Below are positions 50,165 to 56,615 of a DNA stretch of 56,615 nucleotides, piece after piece. The stretch is from the NCBI GenBank assembly GCA_022825675.1, contig JAJDWK010000044.1, positions 1-56,615 on the forward strand, written 5' to 3'. A program made the translations under genes and the position numbers. The DNA is from Anaerolineae bacterium. GTDB lineage: Bacteria; Chloroflexota; Anaerolineae; Aggregatilineales; Phototrophicaceae. The notes below the pieces were generated by a model. That model saw nothing but the letters and a program-made list of their open reading frames with translations. It had not been told where the DNA came from and searched no databases. How positions within the stretch are numbered: position 1 is the stretch's first letter; every line of letters begins with the position of its first letter.

Positions 50165-51103
50165 ATGAACCCTGCTCTCAGCAAATCCCCGTACCCGCGG
50201 GGCGAAGCGCCGGATTGGCGCGCGCGCCTCTACCGCTTTTACAACAGCCAGGCTTTTGTCGCCTTCCTGTTTTTGCTGGTGCCTGTCCTGCTGCTGACGG
50301 CGCTGAAAATCTGGCCCGTCTTCTACAATTTGTATCTCAGCTTCACCCGTTATGAACTCTTTGAGCCGCCGCGTTTTGTCGGTTTGAAGAATTATACTTA
50401 TGTATTCAACAATTCCGTCACCCGCCAGTCCATCATCAACACCTTGCTTTTCACTATTGAAGCCGTGCCCATCGGCACCGCCCTGGCGCTGACCATCGCC
50501 AAATTGCTGGACCAATCCATCCGCGGGCGCGTCTTCCTGCGCACATTGTATTATCTGCCGGTGGTCAGCTCGGTTGTGGTCTCGGCGATGATATGGCGCT
50601 GGATTTACAGCCCGCAGCATGGCTTGCTCAATTATTTCTTGGGGCTGGTTGGCATCCCGCCACAGAATTGGCTGAATGACCCCAACCTGGCGCTGATTAG
50701 CCTGGTCATTGTAACAATCTGGGGCAGCATCGGCAGCAATATGGTCATCTTTCTGGCGGGCTTGCAAGATATCCCCCGCGATGTCATCGAGGCGGCGCGC
50801 GTCGATGGCGCCAACCCCCTACAGAACTTCCTCTTCATCACCGTGCCGCTGATGCGCCCGGTCATCCTTTTTGTGGTTGTTACTTTCACCATCAGCATCT
50901 TCCGCAACTTCGGCTTGATATTCATGCTGACGCAAGGCGGTCCCTTCAACCGCACCAATACCATGGTTTGGGAAGTGTATCAAAATGTGTTTGGCTATCT
51001 GCGATTGGGGCGGGGCGCGGCAATTTCGGTGGTGATGCTGCTCATCGTGCTGCTGCTCACCTTGATTAGCTTCCGCGTCTTGCGGGAAAGGCAAGGACCG
51101 TAG
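50165..51103 (+). CDS. MalF-type sugar ABC permease
   Basis: 312 residues. Six TM segments (first VAFLFLLVPVLLLTALKIWP), periplasmic loop about 50-85, and the EAA loop EAARVDGANPLQNFLFITVP that docks the ATPase. TQGGPFNRTNTM near the end is typical of the family. A TTG one codon upstream is possible. Second gene of the binding protein-permease-permease operon. Confidence 0.92.
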   Translation: MNPALSKSPYPRGEAPDWRARLYRFYNSQAFVAFLFLLVPVLLLTALKIWPVFYNLYLSFTRYELFEPPRFVGLKNYTYVFNNSVTRQSIINTLLFTIEAVPIGTALALTIAKLLDQSIRGRVFLRTLYYLPVVSSVVVSAMIWRWIYSPQHGLLNYFLGLVGIPPQNWLNDPNLALISLVIVTIWGSIGSNMVIFLAGLQDIPRDVIEAARVDGANPLQNFLFITVPLMRPVILFVVVTFTISIFRNFGLIFMLTQGGPFNRTNTMVWEVYQNVFGYLRLGRGAAISVVMLLIVLLLTLISFRVLRERQGP

Positions 51104-51105
51104 CC

Positions 51106-52020
51106 ATGGCGACCAATAGCGCCGCGAGAAGCGGGCATCCGGGCAGCTTCCGCCCCTGGGAGGCGCGGCTGCCGCTGCTTTTGACCTATGTGTTTCTGGT
51201 CATCGGCGCGGTGCTGATGCTGATGCCCTTCGCCTGGATGGTCTCGACTTCGGTCAAGCCGGATCATGAAATCTTCGGCGATAGCATCCGCTGGCTGCCC
51301 AGCCAACTGGATTTGCAAAATTACAGCGACGCCTTCAAGCAGACAAATATGCCGCGCCTCTACCTCAATACCACGGTGGTGACGGCGGTATCGGTCGCCT
51401 CCCAGGTGCTGTTGGGCTCGATGGCGGGCTATGCTTTCGCGCGCCTGCACTTCCGCGGCAAAACTTTGATATTCTTCGCCCTGTTGACAACGATGATGGT
51501 GCCTTTTGAGGTGCTGATTATTCCCGTCTTCCTGCTTATCAAGTTTTTCCCGCTGGCGGGTGGCAACAACCTCCTGGGGCAGGGTGGCACCGGGCTGATC
51601 AATACTTTGGGCGGCATCATGTTCCCGGGCTTTGTCTCGGTCTTCGGCGTATTTCTGTTCCGGCAGTTCTATCTCAGCTTCCCGAAAGAGATTGAAGAAG
51701 CGGCGATTGTCGATGGCTGCTCGCGCATTGGCGTGTATTGGCGCATTTTGATCCCCAACTCCAAGCCAGTCATGGGCACGATGGCGCTCTTCGCCTTCTT
51801 GTGGTCTTGGAACGACTTTCTCTGGCCGCTGGTGGTGGTGAAAGAAGACAGCCTAAAAACGATTCAGCTGGGGCTGAGCGTTTTTGACCAGGAGCAGGGC
51901 ACCGCCTGGGCGGAGCTGATGGCGGCATCGGTGATGGCGGTGCTGCCGGTCATTATTCTGTATATCTTCTTGCAGCGCTTCCTGGTGAGCGGCGGCTTGA
52001 CCAGCGGCTTGAAGGGCTAA
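51106..52020 (+). CDS. MalG-type sugar ABC permease
   Basis: 304 residues, two bases after the previous stop. Six TM segments, PFAWMVSTSVKPDHEIFG near the start, EAA loop EEAAIVDGCSRIGVYWRILI, and FAFLWSWNDFLWPLVV. No ATPase gene follows; the operon ends against the convergent coiled-coil gene. Confidence 0.92.
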   Translation: MATNSAARSGHPGSFRPWEARLPLLLTYVFLVIGAVLMLMPFAWMVSTSVKPDHEIFGDSIRWLPSQLDLQNYSDAFKQTNMPRLYLNTTVVTAVSVASQVLLGSMAGYAFARLHFRGKTLIFFALLTTMMVPFEVLIIPVFLLIKFFPLAGGNNLLGQGGTGLINTLGGIMFPGFVSVFGVFLFRQFYLSFPKEIEEAAIVDGCSRIGVYWRILIPNSKPVMGTMALFAFLWSWNDFLWPLVVVKEDSLKTIQLGLSVFDQEQGTAWAELMAASVMAVLPVIILYIFLQRFLVSGGLTSGLKG

Positions 52021-52029
52021 GGGGCGTGA

Positions 52030-52608
52030 TTATTCGAGCGCTTCTTCTGGCTCTGGCGAGGGACTGACAATGGCAAAAATGCGGTCATCGACGCGCTGGA
52101 TATCAGCGCCCAGCTCCATGCGCGCATTTTCGATATCCGCTTTGAGTTCCGTACGCACATCTTCAATGTCGGTCTTGAGCTCGGTGCGAACTTCCGCAAT
52201 ATCCGCCTTGAGTTCGGTGCGAACTTCCGCAATATCCGCTGTGAGTTCGGTGCGGACAGCTTCAATATCCGCCTTGAGCTCGGTACGAACTTCCGCAATA
52301 TCCGCCTTGAGCTCGGTGCGGACAGCCTGAATGTCCGTCTCCAATCGGTCAATGTCCGCCTTGAGTTCGGTGCGAACTTCCGCAATATCCGCTTTGAGTT
52401 CGGTGCGAACCTCTGCAATATCCGCCTTGAGCTCGCCGCGCACGCTATCGATCTTGGTATCCAGGCGGAAACCGAGATCGTTATTGAAGAAAATAATCGC
52501 CAGCAAGAGCACCACCGCGCCAACAATGGTAATCAAGCCATCTGTAGAAATGTGGGGCAGGCGCGGGGGCGGGCTTGCGTTGGGTATCGCGTTCGGTATT
52601 GCGGACAT
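52030..52608 (-). CDS. Membrane-anchored coiled-coil protein built from 11-residue repeats
   Basis: 192 residues from the ATG at 52608 (GGAGC upstream). TM helix about 25-42 (LITIVGAVVLLLAIIFFNND), then about ten units of the type ADIAEVRTELK, one with a 7-residue insertion (ADIDRLETDIQ AVRTELK). Eleven-residue periodicity gives a right-handed or straight coiled coil. At DNA level these are 33-base tandem repeats (about 52160-52450) nearly identical between units. Function unknown; might be a spacer or scaffold. Confidence 0.75.
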   Translation of the reverse strand: MSAIPNAIPNASPPPRLPHISTDGLITIVGAVVLLLAIIFFNNDLGFRLDTKIDSVRGELKADIAEVRTELKADIAEVRTELKADIDRLETDIQAVRTELKADIAEVRTELKADIEAVRTELTADIAEVRTELKADIAEVRTELKTDIEDVRTELKADIENARMELGADIQRVDDRIFAIVSPSPEPEEALE

Positions 52609-52729
52609 GTCTTGCTCCAATGTTTGCCTCCCATATCATAACAAACTCTCGTGAAAAGTGCCAAGCCCGCCCCGTGCGCCGCTGCGCTGAGGTACAATCC
52701 CGCTAGCGAATATACAGGAGAGGCAGCTT

Positions 52730-54190
52730 ATGAAAGCCATCATGGTAATGTTTGATTCGCTCAACCGCCGGCTGATGCAGCCCTACGGCTGTGATTGGGT
52801 GCATACGCCCAATTTCGCGCGGCTGGCAGCGCGCGCCGCTACCTTCGAAAATGCCTACATCGGCAGCATGCCCTGCATGCCGGCGCGGCGCGAATTGCAT
52901 ACCGGGCGCTACAACTTCTTGCACCGCAGCTGGGGTCCGCTGGAGCCATTTGACGATTCCATGCCGCAGCTGCTCGACGAAAACGGCGTACATTCCCACC
53001 TCGTCACCGACCATCAGCATTATTGGGAGGATGGCGGCGCCACCTATCACACGCGCTATACAACGCATCAATTTGTGCGCGGGCAAGAAGGCGACCCCTG
53101 GCAGGGCGTGGTCGGCGCGGGTGTCGTGCGCGACCCCAACCGCAACCTGCGCACCCGCCTGCAAGACCAGGTCAACCGCGGCTTCCTCAACGAAGAGGCG
53201 CTGATGCCCCAGGCGCAGACCTTCGCCCATGGCATCGACTTCATCCGCGCCAACGCCGATGAAGACGACTGGTTCTTGCAAGTCGAAACTTTTGACCCGC
53301 ACGAGCCCTTCTTCACTCAGCCCGGCTGGAAGGAACTCTATCCGCACGACTATGACGGTCCGCTATTTGATTGGCCCCCCTATGCCCGCGTCAGCGAAAC
53401 GCCCGAGCAGGTGCAGCACATGCGCTATGAATACGCCGCGCTGATGAGCATGTGCGACCATTACCTCGGCACTGTGCTGGATGTGATGGACGAACTGCAG
53501 CTCTGGGACGATACCCTGCTCATCGTTAATACCGACCATGGCTTTCACCTGGGTGAGCACGATTGGTGGGCGAAGATGCGCATGCCCTGGTACAACGAGC
53601 TGGCGAATATCCCCTTCTTCATCTGGGACCCGCGCAGCAAAATCGCGGGCGAACGCCGCCGCAGCCTGGTGCAGAATATCGATGTGCCCGCGACAATCCT
53701 CGAATACTTTGGGCTTGACCGCCCCGCCGATATGCAAGGGCAACCCCTGCGTGACGCTGTCGCCAGCGACGCGCCTGTGCGCGCCGCCGCCCTCTATGGC
53801 GGGCATGGCGGGCATGTCAATGTTACCGATGGCAGGCATGTCTATATGCGCGCCGCCGAGCGTGAGGACAATCAGCCACTGTACAATTACACCCTGATGG
53901 CGACGCACATGCGCTACCGCTATCCCCCCGAAGACTTACAAGCGCTGGCGCTGGCGCAGCCATTCACTTTCACCAAAGGCTGCCAAACGATGAAGATACC
54001 CGTCACCAGCAACCTGCTGGGCATCCCAAGCTTTGAGACTCTGCTCTTCGATACCGGCAGCGACCCCGGGCAGTTGACGCCGCTCCAAGACGCGGCGGCT
54101 GAGGCGCGCATGAGCGAATTGCTGGTGGATTTGATGCGCGCCAACGATGCGCCGGACGAGCAGTTTGAGCGGCTGGGCTTGAGCGTTTGA
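52730..54190 (+). CDS. Sulfatase (formylglycine-dependent, type I)
   Basis: 486 residues; AGGAGAGGCAGCTT before the ATG and a TACAAT box at about 52693. The FGly signature CxPxR is present as C49-M-P51-A-R53 followed by LHTGR; metal ligands include D9 and the NTDHGFHLGEH segment. The DD of many sulfatases is FDS here. No signal peptide, so probably cytoplasmic, acting on imported sulfated sugars. Needs a formylglycine-generating enzyme or radical maturase, not in the window. Phosphonate-monoester hydrolases are a related alternative. Confidence 0.9.
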   Translation: MKAIMVMFDSLNRRLMQPYGCDWVHTPNFARLAARAATFENAYIGSMPCMPARRELHTGRYNFLHRSWGPLEPFDDSMPQLLDENGVHSHLVTDHQHYWEDGGATYHTRYTTHQFVRGQEGDPWQGVVGAGVVRDPNRNLRTRLQDQVNRGFLNEEALMPQAQTFAHGIDFIRANADEDDWFLQVETFDPHEPFFTQPGWKELYPHDYDGPLFDWPPYARVSETPEQVQHMRYEYAALMSMCDHYLGTVLDVMDELQLWDDTLLIVNTDHGFHLGEHDWWAKMRMPWYNELANIPFFIWDPRSKIAGERRRSLVQNIDVPATILEYFGLDRPADMQGQPLRDAVASDAPVRAAALYGGHGGHVNVTDGRHVYMRAAEREDNQPLYNYTLMATHMRYRYPPEDLQALALAQPFTFTKGCQTMKIPVTSNLLGIPSFETLLFDTGSDPGQLTPLQDAAAEARMSELLVDLMRANDAPDEQFERLGLSV

Positions 54191-54229
54191 TAGAGGAGCG
54201 CATGTCGGCAGCTGAATTAGGAGTAGACC

Positions 54230-54919
54230 ATGTGCGGGCGTTTTACTTTGGCGGTTGACCCGGAAGCGCTTCAGCTTGCCTTCAAAGTCCTGAGCATCGT
54301 TGGCTGTGATTTGCCGCGCTACAATGTCGCGCCTTCTCAGCAGGCGGCGGTCATTAGCAATCGCGACCCGCAGAATCTCGCGTTTATGCAATGGGGCTTA
54401 GTGCCATCCTGGGCGAAACACCCCAAAATAGGCAGCCGTATGATCAATGCCCGCCAGGAAACTGCTGCCGAGAAGCCGTCCTTCCGCGCAGCGCTCAAAC
54501 GGCGGCGCTGTTTGATCCCCGCCGATGGTTTCTATGAATGGCTGCGGCAGGGCAAGAAGAAGACGCCTGTTTACATCCATCGCTATAAGCGAGAGCTATT
54601 CGCCTTTGCCGGGCTGTGGGAAACTTGGAAGAAGCCCGATGACACCGCGCTGCATTCTTTCACAATTCTGACAACCGCCGCTAACGAGAAACTGCGACCA
54701 ATTCATCAGCGCATGCCCGTAATTATTGAACCCGAAAACTATGAGACTTGGCTGTCGCCGCGGGAATTGCTGCCGGCGGAGCGGGCGCATCTAATGACGG
54801 GATCGCAATCAGATAAACTGACATTCCATGAAGTGTCGCCGGCAGTGAATCGCCCCGCCAACGATTATCCCGCTCTCATACTGCCCTATCAAGCGGCTTC
54901 ACAGCAGACTCTGCTCTGA
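54230..54919 (+). CDS. SRAP-domain abasic-site processing protein (YedK/HMCES family)
   Basis: 229 residues. Catalytic Cys2 (MCGRFTL), N74 (MINARQET), E103 (GFYEW), H159 (HQRMPV), plus WGLVPSWAK. The protein forms a covalent thiazolidine link with abasic sites in single-stranded DNA to shield them. Single gene between the sulfatase and the oxidoreductase. Confidence 0.95.
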   Translation: MCGRFTLAVDPEALQLAFKVLSIVGCDLPRYNVAPSQQAAVISNRDPQNLAFMQWGLVPSWAKHPKIGSRMINARQETAAEKPSFRAALKRRRCLIPADGFYEWLRQGKKKTPVYIHRYKRELFAFAGLWETWKKPDDTALHSFTILTTAANEKLRPIHQRMPVIIEPENYETWLSPRELLPAERAHLMTGSQSDKLTFHEVSPAVNRPANDYPALILPYQAASQQTLL

Positions 54920-54977
54920 ACCCCGGCAAATACACGGGTATTTATGTCGAAGCGGCTAATGCAAAGGTACAGCACCC

Positions 54978-55937
54978 ATGCGCGATGTGGTGGTCATTGG
55001 CGGCGGGCTCAGCGGCTTGGCAGCCGGTTATGAACTGGAAAAGCGCGGCGCGCGCTACACCGTTATCGAGGTGAAAGCCCGTTTCGGCGGTGCCATCCAC
55101 ACGCTGCCTGCCGCCGGCTTCCTGATGGACGGCGCGGCATTCGCCTTTCGGCGGCTGAGTGATGAGGCGCTGCTGCAAGAGCTCGGGCTGCGGCGGCAGC
55201 AGGTCGAAATTGCGGATGGCATCGCTGTCTTCGCCCACGGCACAAAAACTTTGCTTGACGCGCTGGCGAGCCGGCTGCATGGCGGGCGCTTGCTGCGCAT
55301 GGCGGTCAGTTCCATCGGCGTGTGGCGCGGGCGCTTCTCTATCTGTCTGGAAAATGGCATGGTGCTGGACGCCGGCGCCATCATCATCGCCGCGCCGGCG
55401 CGCTATGCCGCGCGCATGCTCTACAATCTCGCGCCCGCCGCCGCCGAATGCCTCAGCCGCTTCCGCTATGATAGCATCCTGCGCCTCTCGCTCGGCTATA
55501 AAAAATGCGAGCTGCCCGCCGATATCGCCACCCTCGCTGATGCCGCCTGCCGCTTCATTTTCGCCACTGATGCGCCCGCCCGCCTGCCGAGCGCTGACTA
55601 CCGCTTGCTGCAAGTGGGACTGCGCGCCGCTGACGGCGCTTCCCCGCAGGCTATGCTGGCTGCCGCCCGCAAGCGCTTCGGCATGAGCCGCCCGCCAGCC
55701 GCCTGGCGCAGCCATCAGTGGGCGGAAGCCGACCTGCTCTGCCCGCGGGATTCCAAGCATGCCGCGGCGATGCGCCGCATCCGCGCGCAGCTCCCCGCCG
55801 GCATCAGCCTGATTGGCAGCGACTATCTGCCGCCAGCGCCGCAAGAGGCCGGCATCGCCCGGCTGCAAGAACGGCTTGACGCGGGACGCGCCGCCGCCCA
55901 TGACGCAATCGCCTTTTATCAGCGGCGGCGGCGATGA
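54978..55937 (+). CDS. FAD-dependent amine oxidase/protoporphyrinogen oxidase-like protein, short form
   Basis: 319 residues, clearly shorter than HemG/HemY-type oxidases (about 450). FAD-binding VVVIGGGLSGLAAGYELEKR with E30 at the end of the second strand, then FGGAIHTLPAAGFLMDGAAF. A C-terminal GG-like FAD motif is weak (ISLIGSDYLP). The central substrate domain appears reduced. Overlaps the next gene by four bases, so the two are coupled. Confidence 0.8.
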   Translation: MRDVVVIGGGLSGLAAGYELEKRGARYTVIEVKARFGGAIHTLPAAGFLMDGAAFAFRRLSDEALLQELGLRRQQVEIADGIAVFAHGTKTLLDALASRLHGGRLLRMAVSSIGVWRGRFSICLENGMVLDAGAIIIAAPARYAARMLYNLAPAAAECLSRFRYDSILRLSLGYKKCELPADIATLADAACRFIFATDAPARLPSADYRLLQVGLRAADGASPQAMLAAARKRFGMSRPPAAWRSHQWAEADLLCPRDSKHAAAMRRIRAQLPAGISLIGSDYLPPAPQEAGIARLQERLDAGRAAAHDAIAFYQRRRR

Positions 55938-56365
55938 GGCGCTTCTTGCGCGCGCTGGGGCGCGCCCTCTGGCTGACTTTGCGCGGCAAATCCCCGCTGC
56001 CGGCGCATTATCAGCCGCTGCAAACTTGGATTGAGCGCTGCCTGCCGCTGCTTGCCCGCGTCGAAGCGGCTGCCCGCCGCGAGCGGTTGGATTTGGCGGC
56101 GTTGCAGCTCAAGCTGGATGGCCGCCCCAGCAGCCTGGCGCAATCCCTGCAGATGCTGCGGCACAACTTGACGGAAGAGTACCCGCGTCTGATGCGCCTC
56201 GATGACCCTTTTTCGATGGCGGTGGTGCAATCCAGCAACTTCAACGACCAGTACCGGCTCGGGCAATTTTTGGCGGCGGACTGCCTCAGCTCGGCGGGGC
56301 TGCGGCAAACCCTGGAAGCGCTGCACCAGCACCTGGGGCAGCTGCCGCTGGCGCAGCGGGAGTGA
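55934..56365 (+). CDS. Conserved hypothetical helical protein
   Basis: 143 residues. Basic N-terminus (MRRFLRALGRALWLTLRGKS), predicted all-alpha with Leu-rich helices (LAALQLKLDGR; SLAQSLQMLRHNL) and no TM helix or motif. ATGA overlap with the oxidoreductase suggests a functional link. Family not recognised. Confidence 0.6.
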   Translation: MRRFLRALGRALWLTLRGKSPLPAHYQPLQTWIERCLPLLARVEAAARRERLDLAALQLKLDGRPSSLAQSLQMLRHNLTEEYPRLMRLDDPFSMAVVQSSNFNDQYRLGQFLAADCLSSAGLRQTLEALHQHLGQLPLAQRE

Positions 56366-56411
56366 TGCTTTCCGCGCGGATAACGCTCTTGGCGAAGATT
56401 CCGCAGGGAAT

Positions 56412-56450
56412 TTTCACCACCGAGTACACAGATGTACTTGCAACAAAGTA
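56412..56450. repeat. CACCGAG half repeat
   Basis: TTTTCACCACCGAGTACACA followed by CTTGCAACAAAGTAATTGGA, the known flank of the long copies. Confidence 0.55.
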
Positions 56451-56459
56451 ATTGGAAAT

Positions 56460-56588
56460 GTAGGGGCGAGCCTTGGCTCGCCCTCTTGAACCAAGGTGGA
56501 GGGGTAACGTCGCTTAACCGCCCGCACTAAACTCCAGACATAAGGCATACTGCTAATGTGGAGAGGGCGAGCCTTGGCTCGCCCCTAC
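56460..56588. repeat. 129-base element with palindromic ends (GTAGGGGCGAGCC family)
   Basis: Left end GTAGGGGCGAGCC then TTGGCTCGCCCTC; right end GAGGGCGAGCC then TTGGCTCGCCCCTAC. Each end is itself a 9-bp palindrome (GGGCGAGCC/GGCTCGCCC), and the two ends are inverted copies of each other except for two bases. Interior has no coding capacity. Confidence 0.75.
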
Positions 56589-56615
56589 GGCTTGGGATGT
56601 TGTGTGGGTATGAGA

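Noticed and set aside
52160..52450. CRISPR-like regularly spaced repeats
   Set aside because: The 33-base repeats are contiguous, lack spacers and encode coiled-coil units in frame.

Overview
The window looks like one contig of a GC-rich (roughly 60 %) Chloroflexota genome, probably from the Anaerolineae/Caldilineae side; I infer the phylum from gene types and repeats and am unsure of the class. Pointers are a threonyl-tRNA synthetase without a TGS domain, an NHLRC2-like thioredoxin/NHL protein, a MacB-type ATPase with an AbrB-like tail, and intergenic space filled with short palindromic GTAGGGGCG and CACCGAG/CACAGAG/CACAAAG repeats.

Layout. 1-0.3 kb: edge of an IS1-like insertion sequence. 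0.5-14 kb: housekeeping and envelope genes (propeller membrane protein, NHLRC2-like protein, HtrA-like protease, DMT transporter, ferredoxin, tRNA-Arg(CCU), thrS, rhomboid protease, DUF2304 protein, alpha/beta hydrolase, tRNA-Phe(GAA), glycosyltransferase). 14-19 kb: GH172-like protein, a lipoprotein, two tandem paralogous small secreted proteins, a fumarylacetoacetase-family hydrolase and a ManD-type dehydratase. 20-21.5 kb: a DNA methyltransferase fused to an Mrr-like nuclease, split by a 10-G run. 22-33 kb: GH51 arabinofuranosidase, a sugar-binding protein made of two fused copies of the same domain, a MalK-type ATPase, a flavin monooxygenase, a second enolase-superfamily enzyme, an epimerase and a GH2 glycosidase. 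33-41 kb: MFS transporter plus a MacAB-like system (FtsX permease and HlyD-like lipoprotein on minus, two ATPases divergent on plus). 41-48 kb: secreted protein, PfkB kinase, a secreted protein whose signal peptide is broken by an 11-G run, MFS transporter, a second methyltransferase fused to an HNH nuclease, a BtrH-like protein. 48-56.6 kb: a Tat-exported sugar-binding protein with two MalFG-type permeases, a hendecad-repeat coiled-coil protein, sulfatase, SRAP protein, FAD oxidoreductase, unknown gene.

Together the central genes suggest a heterotroph that takes up and breaks down plant, algal or host glycans: glycosidases (GH51, GH2, GH172-like), a sulfatase, sugar-acid dehydratases, a sugar kinase and several ABC/MFS uptake systems. 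The MalFG operon has no ATPase of its own; the lone MalK-type ATPase near 26.4 kb could energise it.

The most notable signal is a pair of long poly-G runs (10 G at 20317 and 11 G, read as C on plus, at 43879) inside coding sequence, each placing the gene one base out of frame. One hits a restriction-modification fusion, the other the start of a secreted protein. This is the pattern of slipped-strand phase variation. Homopolymer sequencing error is the main alternative. The two methyltransferases share near-identical catalytic blocks around AT-richer, unrelated specificity regions, as expected if recognition domains are exchanged.
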